Shown here: piece by piece, positions 1 through 11,032 of the stretch
Numbering within the stretch: the stretch's first letter is position 1
Layout: each line of letters starts with the position of its first letter
Source: Kangiella taiwanensis
Lineage (GTDB): Bacteria > Pseudomonadota > Gammaproteobacteria > Enterobacterales > Kangiellaceae
DNA length: 64,000 nucleotides
NCBI RefSeq assembly: GCF_020005165.1
Contig: NZ_JAHCLT010000001.1
Coordinates: 1,054,001-1,118,000, forward strand
Reading direction: 5' to 3'
Notes under the pieces: model-generated
The model's input: the letters and a program-made list of their open reading frames with translations, nothing else
Databases searched by the model: none
Told to the model about the DNA's origin: nothing
Position numbers and translations under genes: made by a program

Positions 1-2
1 AC

Positions 3-194
3 CTTCCTTTAACAGATATTGTCTTAGAGACGGACGCACCAGACATGATGCCAGCTGGATGCGAGAAAGATCACAACAGTCCACTCAATATTTTTCAGAA
101 CTTTAATACGTTGGTCGAGCTTCGCGAAGAGTCATCAGAAGTTATTGCTGAGCAGACCACTCAAAACTCTCTTGATGCGCTTCGCGTATCCTAA
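3..194 (+). CDS. TatD-family metal-dependent hydrolase, C-terminal fragment
   Basis: An open frame enters from the left edge and stops at TAA 192-194, giving about 63 residues. It contains the TatD-family C-terminal signature LETDAPDMMP, followed by NSPLNI and a helix ending LDALRVS. The aspartate in the ETDAP motif is a metal ligand in TatD/YcfH/YjjV DNases (family knowledge). The missing N-terminal part would carry the HxH motif. Which paralogue this is (tatD, ycfH or yjjV-like) cannot be told from the tail. A small GC hairpin about 70 bases downstream could end the transcript. Confidence 0.8.
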   Translation, partial: LPLTDIVLETDAPDMMPAGCEKDHNSPLNIFQNFNTLVELREESSEVIAEQTTQNSLDALRVS

Positions 195-235
195 TGTACA
201 AAAACCAAGCACTTCACATTTTAAATATATCTCAA

Positions 236-264
236 TTGTTATTCAGTATTGATTAAGCTATAAA
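236..264 (+). promoter_or_regulatory. Candidate sigma-70 promoter of the TonB receptor gene
   Basis: TTGTTA (236-241), a 17-bp spacer and TATAAA (259-264) resemble a housekeeping promoter about 75 bases upstream of the receptor start codon. Read by eye only. No Fur-like palindrome is apparent here, unlike in front of the second receptor of the window. Confidence 0.4.
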
Positions 265-283
265 GCCGAAGGCTTGTGTCTTT
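263..283 (+). terminator. Weak hairpin after the TatD-family gene
   Basis: AAGCC (263-267), loop GAA, GGCTT (271-275), then a T-rich stretch to about 284. The stem is only 5 bp, so termination is uncertain. It partly overlaps the -10 of the candidate promoter for the next gene. Confidence 0.3.
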
Positions 284-342
284 TAGTTTCTATAAAGATC
301 AAGCACTTATAATCAATTAATAAATAACAAATGGGGATCATT

Positions 343-3270
343 ATGGATCAAAGTAACTTTTTTCCACCCGTCAAAAAGTTACTGGTGGCTGGCGCTGTTT
401 TTGCTGCGTTAGGCTTCAGTAACACAACTATAGCTGCGGAAGAGGATGATGGTGCTGAAGCTGAAAGCATTGTTATTACTGGTTCGCGTATTCGACAAGC
501 GCAGGCAGAAGGCGCTAACCCAGTTCAAGTATTATCACGTGAAGACTTAGAACGCACAGGTTTAAAAACGGTTGGCGATATTTTGCAACGTTTACCTGCC
601 GCTGGTTCTGCGTTGAACACCCGCTTTAATAGTAGCGGTAACTTCGGTTTCCCACCTGATGGGGGTGGTATCGGTGCTGGTGCTGCGGAGGTTGCGCTTC
701 GTCACCTAGATGCAAAGAGAACTTTGGTTCTAGTTGATGGTGTTCGTTGGGTAAACGGTTCATCAGCTTCTGGTGTTTCCAACTCTGTTGACTTAAATAC
801 CATTCCAATCAGTATCATTGAGCGCATTGAAATCCTAGAGGATGGCGCATCATCAATCTATGGTTCGGATGCGATTGCTGGTGTTGTTAACGTGATCACG
901 CGTAAAGACTTTGATGGTATGGAGTTTAATGCCTATGGCGGCATGTACGATGAAGGTGACGGTGAAACCGGTCAGTTTGATTTAGCTTTTGGTGCGCAAG
1001 GTGATCGCCATCGAGTATTCTTCAGCATTAGCCACTACGACCAACAAAAGGTTGACTCTTTTGAGCGTGAGCTTTCTCGATTCCCAACGCCTGGAACAGG
1101 GCTAACTCGCGGTAGTTCGGGCACGCCTCAAGGCCGTTTCTTGTTCTTCGGACAAGACAATAATAATGACGGTGATCCAGATGTTGTTAACTTGACGATT
1201 AACGATGGTGTTACAGGAATACCAAGTTATGATCCGAATAACCCTGGCGGTCCTAACGATGATTTCCATGTGTTCACTAACGCTGATCGCTTCAACTTTG
1301 CTTCATACAACTTGTATGTCACACCTAGTCAAAGAACGTCGATTTTTGGACAAACGGACTATCAAATAACGGATAACGTTAATTTTTACGCAAAAGCGTT
1401 GTATAACAACCGTAAGTCAACTAACCAAGCAGCCCCAGAGCCTATTTTTATCGGTCCTGATGCAGGAACAGGTGGTTTGGCTGACACGGTTATTGTTCAC
1501 GAAACTAACCCTTACAACCCATTTGGCATGACGCTAGATTCGTCGAACTTCATTTTCGCTGGACGTCGTCCAATTGAAGGTGGCCCTCGTATCTTCCGTC
1601 AAAATGTTGATACTAGCTATATTGGTTTAGGTTTCGAAGGTGACTTCGTCGCTGGGGATAACGTGTTCTTCTGGGATGTTAACTACAATCACGGTAAGAA
1701 CTACGCTACACAGATTAAGCGTGGTGGTTATAACATCCGTCGCATCAAAAATGCTTTAGGTCCATTGGCGGATTGCCAAGCTATGGCTGGCTGTGTCCCT
1801 CTGAACTTGTTTGGTGGTCAGGGCAATGGTTCTGGAACTATCACACAAGAAATGTTGGACTATATCCAGTTCATCCAAAAGGATGCCAGTGAAAACGTTA
1901 TCGATACGATTTCGGCAAATATTTCAGGTGATTTATTTGAAATGCCAGCGGGTTACTTCTCGTTTGCAGCCGGTGTTGAGTCACGTGAGTATCGTGGCTT
2001 CTTTGAACCAGACCCAATCGTGGTTGCTGGAGATAGTAATGGCGTACCGTCATCACCAACCAGTGGTTCTTATGAAGTTGATGAGTACTACGCTGAGTTT
2101 AAAGTACCGCTGCTAGCAGATATGGCGGCAGCTGAAGAGTTAACTCTGTCGCTGGCTGCTCGTAACTCAGATTACAGTACGTTCGGTTCAGAAACGACAA
2201 CAAAAGCAGGCGTATTATGGCGTATTAACGAGGAGTTCATGCTGCGTGGCTCCGTGTCAGAAGGCTTCCGTGCACCAAGTATTGGTGAATTGTATTCTTC
2301 TGGTTCACGCTTTGATGCGACATTAGCCGATCGCTGTAGTGACTATAGCGGTACTCAGTTTGAAGCAAATTGTCAAACATTGGGTGTTCCTGATACCTAT
2401 ACCCAGCTAAACAGCCAAATTTCCGTCACCACAGGTGGTAACGAAGAGTTGCAAGCTGAAACATCAGATAGCCAAACGCTTGGTTTTGTATACAGTCCAC
2501 AGTGGGTTAATTCAGTGGATTGGATTAATACGTTAGACTTCAAAGGTACTTACTACAAGCATGAAATTGATGGGGCAGTGCAGGCGATTGATGCTCAAAC
2601 TCAATTAGATTTGTGTATTAATACCCTTGACTCTCTCTACTGTGACGGTATCAGTCGTGCTTCAACAGGTGCGATTAATGGCTTCAATAACCGCTTGGTG
2701 AATATTGGTGGTATTGAGACTTCAGGTTACGACTTAAGCATTTCATATACTGCACCAGAGTCTGACTGGGGCATGTTCTCGGTAACTTGGTTCAACACCT
2801 TTGTTAGTGAGTATGTTGAAGAGTCGTTAGGAAATCGTGTGGATTTAGCAGGTATCGAGCGTAATGATACCGGTATTCCTGAGTGGAAGTCTGTATTGAC
2901 GTTTGGGCTTAATCAAGATGATTGGGGCGTAAGTTGGACAGTACGTTATGTCGATAGTTTGACAGAAGATTGTACTGACTTCTTGGATGGTTCTCCTGAT
3001 AGCTTGACAGCATTAGGTCTGTGCTCGAATCCAAATACTGCTGATGAGTCACAGTCTAAGAATACGCTGGACTCTCGTATCTATAACGATATTCAGTTCA
3101 GTTACTTCCCTGATGTCGATGGTATGGATATGGAGCTTAATGTTGGTATCAATAACTTCTTAGATGAAGAACCACCAGCATGTTATAGCTGTTCATTAAA
3201 CGGTTATGATCCATCGGTCTACGACCCTGAAGGTGTATTTGCTTATGCTTCGATTAAAATGAAGTTCTAA
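343..3270 (+). CDS. TonB-dependent outer-membrane receptor (large, plug plus beta-barrel)
   Basis: About 975 residues. An N-terminal signal peptide ends near [14 protein letters not shown]. It is followed by a plug domain with the TonB-box-like stretch [10 protein letters not shown], the plug motifs LVLVDGVRW and [23 protein letters not shown], and a long barrel ending in a terminal aromatic (MKF). It would import a large substrate across the outer membrane using TonB energy. The length and the GSRIR plug type resemble receptors often linked to peptide or glycan uptake rather than siderophores, but the ligand cannot be told. ATG 343 is preferred over ATG 331 because GGGGA lies 6 bases before it. 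It is monocistronic, with a strong terminator downstream. Confidence 0.93.
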   Translation: MDQSNFFPPVKKLLVAGAVFAALGFSNTTIAAEEDDGAEAESIVITGSRIRQAQAEGANPVQVLSREDLERTGLKTVGDILQRLPAAGSALNTRFNSSGNFGFPPDGGGIGAGAAEVALRHLDAKRTLVLVDGVRWVNGSSASGVSNSVDLNTIPISIIERIEILEDGASSIYGSDAIAGVVNVITRKDFDGMEFNAYGGMYDEGDGETGQFDLAFGAQGDRHRVFFSISHYDQQKVDSFERELSRFPTPGTGLTRGSSGTPQGRFLFFGQDNNNDGDPDVVNLTINDGVTGIPSYDPNNPGGPNDDFHVFTNADRFNFASYNLYVTPSQRTSIFGQTDYQITDNVNFYAKALYNNRKSTNQAAPEPIFIGPDAGTGGLADTVIVHETNPYNPFGMTLDSSNFIFAGRRPIEGGPRIFRQNVDTSYIGLGFEGDFVAGDNVFFWDVNYNHGKNYATQIKRGGYNIRRIKNALGPLADCQAMAGCVPLNLFGGQGNGSGTITQEMLDYIQFIQKDASENVIDTISANISGDLFEMPAGYFSFAAGVESREYRGFFEPDPIVVAGDSNGVPSSPTSGSYEVDEYYAEFKVPLLADMAAAEELTLSLAARNSDYSTFGSETTTKAGVLWRINEEFMLRGSVSEGFRAPSIGELYSSGSRFDATLADRCSDYSGTQFEANCQTLGVPDTYTQLNSQISVTTGGNEELQAETSDSQTLGFVYSPQWVNSVDWINTLDFKGTYYKHEIDGAVQAIDAQTQLDLCINTLDSLYCDGISRASTGAINGFNNRLVNIGGIETSGYDLSISYTAPESDWGMFSVTWFNTFVSEYVEESLGNRVDLAGIERNDTGIPEWKSVLTFGLNQDDWGVSWTVRYVDSLTEDCTDFLDGSPDSLTALGLCSNPNTADESQSKNTLDSRIYNDIQFSYFPDVDGMDMELNVGINNFLDEEPPACYSCSLNGYDPSVYDPEGVFAYASIKMKF

Positions 3271-3290
3271 GTCGATAGACATCAAATAAG

Positions 3291-3315
3291 AATGGGGCTT
3301 CGGCCCCATTTTTTG
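3291..3315 (+). terminator. Rho-independent terminator of the TonB receptor gene
   Basis: AATGGGGC (3291-3298), tetraloop TTCG, GCCCCATT (3303-3310), then a run of T. A perfect 8-bp stem with a UUCG loop and U-tract is a strong terminator. It argues that the next gene has its own promoter and does not start at the GTG at 3315. Confidence 0.9.
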
Positions 3316-3389
3316 TGCCTGCTCCTACAGAAAACCCCTTCGCAGGGTTGAACAACGATGAATTTTTCACAGTGCTAACGACTAACTCT

Positions 3390-3417
3390 TTGAAAATAGG
3401 ACAATATGCTTTAATCT
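3390..3417 (+). promoter_or_regulatory. Candidate promoter of the PilB/GspE-type ATPase gene
   Basis: TTGAAA (3390-3395), a 16-bp spacer and TAATCT (3412-3417). Transcription would begin near 3424, downstream of the longest open-frame start (GTG 3315) and before ATG 3450. It therefore supports the later start codon. Visual match only. Confidence 0.3.
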
Positions 3418-3449
3418 GGGAGGTAATAAATCACGGACTAAGCGATAAC

Positions 3450-5231
3450 ATGACGTCACCATTATCAACCTTTCACATCTTAAAACTGTTACTCAATGCC
3501 GATTGGATTTCGGATAAACAGTTTGAGGCAGCAAAGATCCACTTGCGTCAGGTTGATCCTAAACTTCATCCTATTGAGCAGGTCGCTGATTTATCACTGA
3601 CACGCCATGACCACCATCAGAAGATCATTGATGAGGAAGTCTTAACACGCTTTTTGGCTGGGCTTTATAAATTACCTTACTACCGAATTGACCCTCTTAA
3701 AGTTCATGTTGATCAGATTACACAAGTCATGTCCTATGCTTACGCGCAACGTCACAGTATTCTAGCGGTAGAAGTTAATGAGGAGGAAAACAGCGTTAAG
3801 GTCGCTGTGATGAACCCTGATGACCTCGCTTGGAAAGAAAGCTTAGGGCAGGTAGTTAGTAAGGATATCATTCCAGTATTTGCTAATCCTGCTGCAATTA
3901 AACGATACCAGCGTGAGTTTTACCAGTTGTCAGCTTCAGTCGCTGGAGCAAAAAACACAAAGTTGCAGAGTGAGAATAGCGTTACCAATCTCGAGCAACT
4001 GATAGAACTCAAAGGCAGCGAAGAGGCGGATGCCAATGATAAGCACATCGTGCAGATTGTGGATTGGTTATTGCAGTACGCTTTTAAAGAACGCGCTAGT
4101 GATATTCACATTGAGCCACGCCGTGAAGTTGGCAAAATTCGATTTCGTATTGATGGTGTTTTGCATAACGTGTATGAACTACCAATCGCCATTACTCATG
4201 CGGTGATTTCAAGACTGAAAATTCTTGGGCGCATGGATTTAGCCGAGCGTCGCAAGCCATTGGACGGGCGTGTGAAAACTAAAGCTCCCAACGGGCAGGA
4301 GATTGAGCTTCGTTTATCGACATTACCCACGGCATTTGGCGAGAAGTTCGTTGGCCGTATTTTTGATCCAACGGTATTAACACGTGAGTTTGCTGAATTG
4401 GGTTTAGAGCCTGAAACTGAGCATACTTGGCGCGAAATGATTGGACAGTCTACGGGGATTGTGTTGCTGACTGGACCAACTGGTTCGGGTAAAACAACCA
4501 CACTGTATACCTCTTTGAAATTGCTGGCGACCTCAGAAGTGAATGTCTGCACCATTGAGGACCCAATTGAAATGGTCGATCCAAAGTTGAATCAAATGCA
4601 GGTGCATCATGATATTAAACTCGACTTCGCAGCTGGCGTTAAAGCTCTGCTACGTCAAGACCCGGATATTATCATGATCGGTGAGATTCGAGACAAAGAG
4701 ACTGCGCAGATGGCGGTTCAAGCAGCTTTAACGGGGCACCTTGTCATTTCAACGCTTCATACTAACGATGCACCTTCAGCCATGACCCGTTTAATTGAAA
4801 TAGGGGTAGAACCTTATTTATTGAACGCCACCATGTTAGGCGTGATGGCGCAGCGTTTGGTCAGAACCTTGTGCCCACATTGCAAGCGCCAAACCGATGT
4901 TAATCCTGAAGCATGGAAAACGCTTGTCGGTGATGTACCTGATAACAGTCATGCGGCCTCTCTAGACATGCCTGAGCATGTGTATGAACCTGTTGGTTGT
5001 GATGAATGTCGACATACTGGATATCAGGGGCGACAAGGGATTTATGAGTTGATGAGCGTTACCGATGAGTTAAAAACTCTGGTGCATGATGATGCTGAAA
5101 TAAGAACATTAAGGAAGTTAGCGCAAAGCCAAGGTATGAATTTACTTCGAGTCAGTGGTGCATATAAAGTCGCTAGCGGTGTCACGACCATAGAAGAAGT
5201 CTTGAGGGTATCTCCAAGAGACAACAATTAG
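3450..5231 (+). CDS. PilB/GspE/PulE-family secretion ATPase (orphan)
   Basis: Hexameric ATPase of the type II secretion / type IV pilus assembly family, acting at the cytoplasmic face of the inner membrane. The N-terminal GspE-like domain covers about residues 1-150. Walker A GPTGSGKTTT is near residue 342, the Walker B region IIMIGEIRD near 407, and a His-box like LVISTLHTND follows. A tetracysteine zinc motif (CPHC near 475, CDEC near 517) is typical of GspE/PilB and absent from PilT. The frame is open back to GTG 3315, but that lies in the upstream terminator. ATG 3450 gives 593 residues, the usual family length, although its SD is weak. No pilC, pilD or gsp genes are adjacent, so the partner machine must be encoded elsewhere. 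End and family are secure, the start less so. Confidence 0.88.
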   Translation: MTSPLSTFHILKLLLNADWISDKQFEAAKIHLRQVDPKLHPIEQVADLSLTRHDHHQKIIDEEVLTRFLAGLYKLPYYRIDPLKVHVDQITQVMSYAYAQRHSILAVEVNEEENSVKVAVMNPDDLAWKESLGQVVSKDIIPVFANPAAIKRYQREFYQLSASVAGAKNTKLQSENSVTNLEQLIELKGSEEADANDKHIVQIVDWLLQYAFKERASDIHIEPRREVGKIRFRIDGVLHNVYELPIAITHAVISRLKILGRMDLAERRKPLDGRVKTKAPNGQEIELRLSTLPTAFGEKFVGRIFDPTVLTREFAELGLEPETEHTWREMIGQSTGIVLLTGPTGSGKTTTLYTSLKLLATSEVNVCTIEDPIEMVDPKLNQMQVHHDIKLDFAAGVKALLRQDPDIIMIGEIRDKETAQMAVQAALTGHLVISTLHTNDAPSAMTRLIEIGVEPYLLNATMLGVMAQRLVRTLCPHCKRQTDVNPEAWKTLVGDVPDNSHAASLDMPEHVYEPVGCDECRHTGYQGRQGIYELMSVTDELKTLVHDDAEIRTLRKLAQSQGMNLLRVSGAYKVASGVTTIEEVLRVSPRDNN

Positions 5232-5245
5232 GCTAGAAGCTGAAC

Positions 5246-5265
5246 GAGGCTGGGAGTCCAGCCTC
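5246..5265. terminator. Hairpin between convergent genes
   Basis: GAGGCTGG (5246-5253), loop GAGT, CCAGCCTC (5258-5265) forms a perfect 8-bp stem between the stops of the ATPase gene and mltF. No T-run follows on either strand, so it is a terminator-like hairpin rather than a textbook intrinsic terminator. Confidence 0.4.
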
Positions 5266-5275
5266 AAACTCAGAA

Positions 5276-6760
5276 TTAATTGCTCTCTTCCGTTTCCTCG
5301 TCAACATCTCCCTGCTGTTTCATCGCTTCTTCGATGACTTCATCTGCAGGCTCGATTTCGCCGTCTGTTGTTTCTTCTTCTAGCTCAATGATTCCAGGTT
5401 TTGGTTCCTCGACTTTCTTTAACACCTGATAATAACGACGAATGTTATTCACATACTTTACGGGCTCATCACCGCGAGCGTAGCCAAACCGTGTCTTGGA
5501 GTACCATTTCTTTTGACGCAGCAATGGCAAGAACTTTTTAACGACTAACCATTTGTCAGGATTCTCTCCAGCCTGATCGGCTAACCGACGAGCATCTTCT
5601 AGGTGGCCGAAACCAACGTTGTAGCCTGCTAAAGCAAACCATGTGCGATCTGGGTCACCAATCCGTTCAGGAATCTTTTGCTTCATTAGTCTAAAGTAAT
5701 CTGCGCCGCCTTTAATGCTCTGCTCAGGGTCTAAGCGATTTTCAATACCTAATTGTCCAGCGGTATCCAGAGTAAGCATCATCAGACCACGTACACCTGT
5801 TGGGGAGCGAGCATCAGGTTCCCAGTGGGACTCTTGATAGCCCATGGCCGCTAAGAAGCGCCAATCAAGGTCATCACCGGCAGCTTCATAGAAGAAAGAC
5901 TTAAACTCCGGTAGTTTACTTTCGATAGCGCGGTGGAAAGCACGGCTGCCGACATAGTCAAATTTAGATAAATGTCCGTAATAACGTTCAACAAGGTATG
6001 ATAAGGTGCCATCTTCTCGTATTTTGCTAAAAAACTCGATGGCCTTGATGAACAAGCTGTTGTCACCATTTTTGTTGAATACCCAAGCCAGCTCTTCAGG
6101 CTCAGAAACACTAAAGGCAACTGCGAGCTCGGGTTGCACCTGTCGCATTAAATCAAGTTCATTAGAGTCGACAATGGTGTATTTAATTTCTCCTGAGAGC
6201 ACCATGTCTAACAGATCCTGCGATGTTAAATCGGTGCGCTCGGTCCAGCTCAGTTCAGGATAGTCTTTTTGAATTTCATATAAATCTTCAGAGTGAGAGC
6301 TATTCGCTATCACGGTCAACTGTTGATCAATTTGTGAAAAGTCACGCGGGCGGTCGGTACCCTTAAGATAGACTAGCTTACTGGTGATGCTCTGATAAGG
6401 AGGGCCGAAGCGTAAACGCTCCTGGCGCTGCTTGGTTACCGTTAGACCAGCCGCTGCGAAGTCCACTTTACCATTTTCGACTTCGCTAAGGATTTTTGCG
6501 ATATCGTTGTGCGTTACGATTTCGACTCGAACCCCTAAGTCTTCGGCAAATAACTTGACCAGCTCATACTCAAAACCTGAAAACCCTTTCTCACCGACAG
6601 ACATAGTGGTTGGCGAGATTCGGCTGTAGACCTTGATATAGCCCTGTTCTTGGATGCGTTGTAGTTGTGTTTTTTGCTGATAATCGCATGAAGTCAGGCC
6701 GCCGGTGGCGATGAGAAATAGCGTAATATGGGCAAGTTTTTTATAGAAGCTTGTTATCAT
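5276..6760 (-). CDS. mltF: Membrane-bound lytic murein transglycosylase F
   Basis: 494 residues. A lipoprotein signal peptide with lipobox LTSC near residue 25 is followed by a periplasmic amino-acid-binding-like domain (SBP_bac_3, about 40-265) and an SLT-type lysozyme-like domain (about 285-420). The catalytic glutamate is in QESHW near residue 310. This two-domain order is diagnostic of MltF, which cleaves the MurNAc-GlcNAc bond of peptidoglycan to give 1,6-anhydro ends. The tail after residue 450 is very acidic and Glu-rich. It is divergent from purL, the same neighbour as in E. coli, which supports the assignment. The ATG at 6760 has no clear SD but gives a complete signal peptide. Confidence 0.95.
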   Translation of the reverse strand: MITSFYKKLAHITLFLIATGGLTSCDYQQKTQLQRIQEQGYIKVYSRISPTTMSVGEKGFSGFEYELVKLFAEDLGVRVEIVTHNDIAKILSEVENGKVDFAAAGLTVTKQRQERLRFGPPYQSITSKLVYLKGTDRPRDFSQIDQQLTVIANSSHSEDLYEIQKDYPELSWTERTDLTSQDLLDMVLSGEIKYTIVDSNELDLMRQVQPELAVAFSVSEPEELAWVFNKNGDNSLFIKAIEFFSKIREDGTLSYLVERYYGHLSKFDYVGSRAFHRAIESKLPEFKSFFYEAAGDDLDWRFLAAMGYQESHWEPDARSPTGVRGLMMLTLDTAGQLGIENRLDPEQSIKGGADYFRLMKQKIPERIGDPDRTWFALAGYNVGFGHLEDARRLADQAGENPDKWLVVKKFLPLLRQKKWYSKTRFGYARGDEPVKYVNNIRRYYQVLKKVEEPKPGIIELEEETTDGEIEPADEVIEEAMKQQGDVDEETEESN

Positions 6761-6850
6761 TAACTATTATTACTTGTTGAGTAACTACCTGCATTATGAA
6801 GGTAAATACTAAAAAAGTGCAAATTTAAGCGTTTAAATTTCCTCAATGAC

Positions 6851-6879
6851 TTATCAAAAAGTCCCAGATGGAGTAAAAT
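6851..6879 (+). promoter_or_regulatory. Candidate promoter of purL
   Basis: TTATCA (6851-6856), a 17-bp spacer and TAAAAT (6874-6879), about 55 bases before the preferred ATG. No convincing PurR palindrome was seen. If real, it excludes the TTG at 6880 as the start codon. Confidence 0.35.
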
Positions 6880-6933
6880 TTGCGCACTAATTGGTATCCA
6901 CCCCTCATACAGTTTAGAGAAGCCGAGAAGTTT

Positions 6934-9900
6934 ATGCTCATACTACGCGGAAATCCTGCCTACTCACAGTTCCAAAAACAACGTTTACTCGAAGAAGCCA
7001 GCGCTATAGAACCTAGAATTGCTGAGGTTTACGGCGAATTTGTGCACTATGTTCATGTCAGTGCGGAACTGACAGATGACGAATTACAGGTATTAAAGCG
7101 CTTACTTGAGTACGGGCCTGATCGCGCTGCCAGTGAGCATACTGGACACCGTATGATTGTGGTGCCTCGCCCGGGTACGATTTCGCCTTGGTCGTCGAAA
7201 GCGACGAATATCGCGCAAAACTGTGGTTTGGATAAAATCATTCGCATTGAGCGTGGCGTTGCGGTTTACTTTAATAACCCTGAAGGTCAGCCTCTTAACG
7301 CTGAACTGGCTGAGAAACTGAAACCGCTGGTTCATGACCGCATGACTCAAGCCGTGCTTACGGAACACAGCGAAGCTGAGCAGTTGTTTGTTCAGGAAAG
7401 CCCAAAACCTTACTCGACAGTGGATATTCTAAACGGTGGGCGTCAAGCGCTAGAGGTTGCCAACGTTGAAATCGGTTTGGCGTTAGCAGAAGACGAGATT
7501 GATTATTTGGTCGATAGCTTTACTCAACTAGGTCGTAACCCTGTTGATGTTGAGCTAATGATGTTTGCGCAGGCGAACTCAGAGCATTGCCGCCACAAGA
7601 TTTTCAACGCCTCTTGGACCATCGACGGTATTGAGAAAGACTTGTCATTATTCAAAATGATTAAAAACACCTACGCCACCAACTCTGAAGGCGTATTATC
7701 GGCATATAAAGATAACGCTGCGGTATTTGAAGGCTTTAGCGCGCACCGTTTCTTCTCTAACGCAGAAACTAACGAATACGAGTACCACTTAGAGCCCGTT
7801 CATGTGTTGTGTAAAGTAGAAACACACAACCACCCAACTTGTATTTCTCCGTATCCAGGTGCATCAACCGGTTCGGGCGGTGAAATTCGTGACGAAGGCG
7901 CGACAGGTATTGGTGGTAAACCAAAAGTCGGCTTAACCGGCTTTACGGTATCCAACTTACGAGTTCCAGGTTATGAGCAACCTTGGGAAACTGATTTCGG
8001 TAAACCTGAGCGTATCGTAACGGCTCTGGACATTATGCTGGAAGGCCCGATTGGTGGTGCGAGCTTTAATAACGAGTTCGGTCGTCCTGCGGTTAACGGG
8101 TATTTCCGTACCTTTGAAGAAGAGTTTACCTTTGAATATGGCACAGAAGTTCGTGGTTACCACAAGCCAATCATGATTGCTGGCGGTATGGGTAACATTC
8201 GCGAGCAACACGTCGAAAAGAAAGAAATTAAGCCAGGCTACAAAGTTGTGGTACTCGGCGGTCCTGCCATGCTTATCGGCTTAGGCGGCGGTGCAGCTTC
8301 ATCAATGGCGTCAGGTTCGAGCCAAGAAGATTTAGATTTTGCTTCAGTCCAGCGTGATAACCCAGAAATGGAGCGTCGTTGCCAAGAAGTGATTGATCGC
8401 TGTTGGGCGATGGGCGAACGTAACCCGATTGAATTTATTCACGACGTTGGCGCTGGCGGTTTATCCAACGCTATCCCTGAGCTAGTGCACGATGGCGAGC
8501 GTGGCGGTAAGTTCGAATTACGCCGTGTGCCTAACGCTGAAAAAGGCATGGCGCCAGTAGAAATTTGGTGTAACGAAGCGCAAGAGCGTTATGTGTTGGC
8601 GGTTTCTCCAGATAATGTTGAACAGTTTGAAGCGATTTGTTCACGTGAGCGCTGTCCGTTTGCGATTGTAGGTGAGGCGACTGAAGAACTACATCTTGAA
8701 CTCAACGATGAGCACTTTGACAACAAGCCAGTTGATTTGCCGATGGACATTTTGTTTGGCAAACCACCGAAGATGCATCGTGAAGCGAAAACGTTATCAA
8801 AACCTTCGACTGAGCTTCCAAAAATTGATGATATTAACGAAGCCGTTGATCGTATCTTGGCATTGCCAGCGGTTGCAGATAAGACCTTCCTAATCACTAT
8901 TGGTGATAGGACTGTTGGTGGTATGGTGTCGCGCGATCAGATGGTTGGTCCATGGCAGGTACCAGTGGCGGATTGTGCGGTAACGACTTCGACGCACAAC
9001 AGCTACACGGGCGAAGCCATGGCTATGGGCGAACGTACGCCTGCGGCATTACTCGATAGCGCCGCAGCAGCGCGTATGGCGGTCGGCGAAGCGGTGACGA
9101 ATATCGCGGCATCAAAAATTGATGACATTAAAAAGATTCGTTTGTCAGCAAACTGGATGGCGGCTGCGGGCGCGCCAGGCGAAGATGCGAACCTTTATGA
9201 AGCAGTGCAAGCTGTCGGCATGGAGCTTTGCCCTGAATTAGGCATTACCATTCCTGTCGGTAAAGACTCGATGTCGATGAAGACTGTATGGGAAGAAGAC
9301 GGACAGAAGAAAAGCGTTACTTCGCCACTATCATTGATTATCACTGCTTTCGCACCAGTAACTGACGTGCGCAAAAGTTTAACGCCACAACTCAGAACCG
9401 ACATCGGAGAAACTGAGCTGCTATTAATCGACCTAGGTCGCGGCAAAAACCGTCTAGGCGCAACGGCCTTTACTCAGGTTTATAAATTATTAGGTAAAGA
9501 ACCAGCTAACGTTGATTCAAGTGATGACCTACGCAACTTCTTCAATGCCGTACAAGAGTTGAATCAGTCGGGCCTAGTCAGCGCTTACCACGACCGTTCA
9601 GATGGCGGTCTATTAACGACTCTAGTTGAAATGGGCTTTGCTGGTAACTGTGGTGTTAGCGTAGATTTAACAGGTCTAAACGGCACGGCAGAAGAAATTC
9701 TATTCAATGAAGAGCTGGGTGCTGTGCTACAGGTTCCTGCTTCTAAGCGTCAAGACGTTGAAGCACTACTGAAAGCGCATAATGTTGATGAATACAGTCA
9801 CTTCATTGGCGTGCCAGCAGAAACCAAAACCTTCAGCGTGACTAAAGACGATCAAGACATTATCTCTCGCGAGATGAAAGACTTGCGTGCGATTTGGTCT

Positions 9901-10830
9901 GAACTGACGTATCACATGCAAAAGCTACGTGATAACCCTCAGTGCGCCGAAGAAGAGTATCAAACGAAACTAGATCTTGATAACCCAGGTCTTAAGCCAC
10001 AACTGACTTTCGATATTCACGAAAACATTGCAGCACCAATGATCAACGGTGGTGTTCGTCCGCGTGTTGCAGTATTGCGTGAACAAGGTGTTAATAGTCA
10101 CCTAGAAATGGCGGCGGCGTTAACCAAAGCTGGATTCGAATGTATCGACGTTCACATGAGCGATATTTTGAGCGGTCGCGTTAGCCTGAAAGACTTTATC
10201 GGTGCCGTCGCTTGTGGTGGCTTCTCGTACGGTGACGTACTTGGTGCTGGTGAGGGCTGGGCTAAGTCAATTCTATTTAACAGCCGTGCTCGTGACGAGT
10301 TCGAAGCCTTCTTTAAGCGTGAAGACACTTTCAGCTTAGGTATTTGTAACGGCTGTCAGATGATGTCGAACTTGAAAGAACTGATTCCTGGTGCTGATCA
10401 TTGGCCACACTTCGTCAAAAACGAATCGGCTCAGTTCGAAGCACGCTTTGCCATGGTTGAAGTCGCTAAGTCACCATCGTTATTTATGCAAGGCATGGAA
10501 GGTTCGCGCCTACCAATCGCCGTATCGCATGGTGAAGGTCGCGCGCAATTCGGCTCAGACCAAGCCGCGCAACAAGTTAACGAATCAGGCTTAGTCACAG
10601 CACGCTACGTTAACAACTACGGCGATATCGCTGACACTTACCCAGCCAATCCAAACGGCTCACCACACGGCATTACCGGCCTAACCACGACAGACGGCCG
10701 CGTTACTATCATGATGCCACACCCAGAGCGTGTTGCGCGTACGGTGCAGAATTCATGGAGACCGGATGAGTGGAGGGAAGATGGGGCTTGGCAGAGGATC
10801 TTTTACAACGCCCGCAAGCACATTGGCTAA
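6934..10830 (+). CDS. purL: Phosphoribosylformylglycinamidine synthase (single-chain)
   Basis: Converts FGAR, glutamine and ATP to FGAM in de novo purine synthesis (cytosolic). It is about 1298 residues, close to the E. coli enzyme (about 1295). An N-terminal domain starts MLILRGNPA, followed by linker and two AIR-synthase-related halves. The PurL ATP and substrate motifs include ETHNHPT and a GGxxNPN-like GERNPIEF region. A C-terminal class I glutaminase domain carries the nucleophile Cys in GICNGCQ near residue 1138 and the His-Glu pair in MMPHPER near 1263-1265. ATG 6934 is chosen over TTG 6880 because it matches the family N-terminus and has GAGAAG just upstream. It stands alone, divergent from mltF. 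Confidence 0.97.
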   Translation: MLILRGNPAYSQFQKQRLLEEASAIEPRIAEVYGEFVHYVHVSAELTDDELQVLKRLLEYGPDRAASEHTGHRMIVVPRPGTISPWSSKATNIAQNCGLDKIIRIERGVAVYFNNPEGQPLNAELAEKLKPLVHDRMTQAVLTEHSEAEQLFVQESPKPYSTVDILNGGRQALEVANVEIGLALAEDEIDYLVDSFTQLGRNPVDVELMMFAQANSEHCRHKIFNASWTIDGIEKDLSLFKMIKNTYATNSEGVLSAYKDNAAVFEGFSAHRFFSNAETNEYEYHLEPVHVLCKVETHNHPTCISPYPGASTGSGGEIRDEGATGIGGKPKVGLTGFTVSNLRVPGYEQPWETDFGKPERIVTALDIMLEGPIGGASFNNEFGRPAVNGYFRTFEEEFTFEYGTEVRGYHKPIMIAGGMGNIREQHVEKKEIKPGYKVVVLGGPAMLIGLGGGAASSMASGSSQEDLDFASVQRDNPEMERRCQEVIDRCWAMGERNPIEFIHDVGAGGLSNAIPELVHDGERGGKFELRRVPNAEKGMAPVEIWCNEAQERYVLAVSPDNVEQFEAICSRERCPFAIVGEATEELHLELNDEHFDNKPVDLPMDILFGKPPKMHREAKTLSKPSTELPKIDDINEAVDRILALPAVADKTFLITIGDRTVGGMVSRDQMVGPWQVPVADCAVTTSTHNSYTGEAMAMGERTPAALLDSAAAARMAVGEAVTNIAASKIDDIKKIRLSANWMAAAGAPGEDANLYEAVQAVGMELCPELGITIPVGKDSMSMKTVWEEDGQKKSVTSPLSLIITAFAPVTDVRKSLTPQLRTDIGETELLLIDLGRGKNRLGATAFTQVYKLLGKEPANVDSSDDLRNFFNAVQELNQSGLVSAYHDRSDGGLLTTLVEMGFAGNCGVSVDLTGLNGTAEEILFNEELGAVLQVPASKRQDVEALLKAHNVDEYSHFIGVPAETKTFSVTKDDQDIISREMKDLRAIWSELTYHMQKLRDNPQCAEEEYQTKLDLDNPGLKPQLTFDIHENIAAPMINGGVRPRVAVLREQGVNSHLEMAAALTKAGFECIDVHMSDILSGRVSLKDFIGAVACGGFSYGDVLGAGEGWAKSILFNSRARDEFEAFFKREDTFSLGICNGCQMMSNLKELIPGADHWPHFVKNESAQFEARFAMVEVAKSPSLFMQGMEGSRLPIAVSHGEGRAQFGSDQAAQQVNESGLVTARYVNNYGDIADTYPANPNGSPHGITGLTTTDGRVTIMMPHPERVARTVQNSWRPDEWREDGAWQRIFYNARKHIG

Positions 10831-10866
10831 ATTTTAAATAGTCTTTTCCCTCCAATACTGCGTTAT

Positions 10867-10935
10867 AAGACTTTTTCGAGGTGCTCACTTACTGCTAGTA
10901 AGCTCCGCGTCTCAAAAAGTCTTATGCCTTGTCTT
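10867..10935. repeat. Structured intergenic repeat, copy A
   Basis: A stem-loop CTTACT-GCT-AGTAAG (10888-10902) is nested between long arms (AAGACTTTTT near 10867 and AAAAAGTCTT near 10914-10923). It ends in a conserved block CTCCGCG and GCCTTGTCTT. A second, diverged copy lies at 11033-11086. Part of the 387-base gene-free stretch after purL. No ORF or RNA gene was recognised. Confidence 0.65.
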
Positions 10936-11032
10936 GAAGAAAAAATCCTGCTTTAAAAGCTACTGATTAAACTGAGATATCGCCTTGAAAGAAAACTCTG
11001 ATTTTACAGTTTGGGAGGACTTTGGGGTTAAA

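Noticed and set aside
3315-3449. Upstream part of the secretion ATPase frame, GTG 3315
   Set aside because: The GTG sits in the T-run of the preceding terminator, and the extra residues have no family support.
6780-6933. PurR operator upstream of purL
   Set aside because: No sequence close to the PurR palindrome was found. Only an A/T-rich stretch is present.
7053-9446. Long antisense frames within purL (e.g. 8589-8897 minus)
   Set aside because: They are shadows of the real gene, lacking ribosome sites and recognisable domains.
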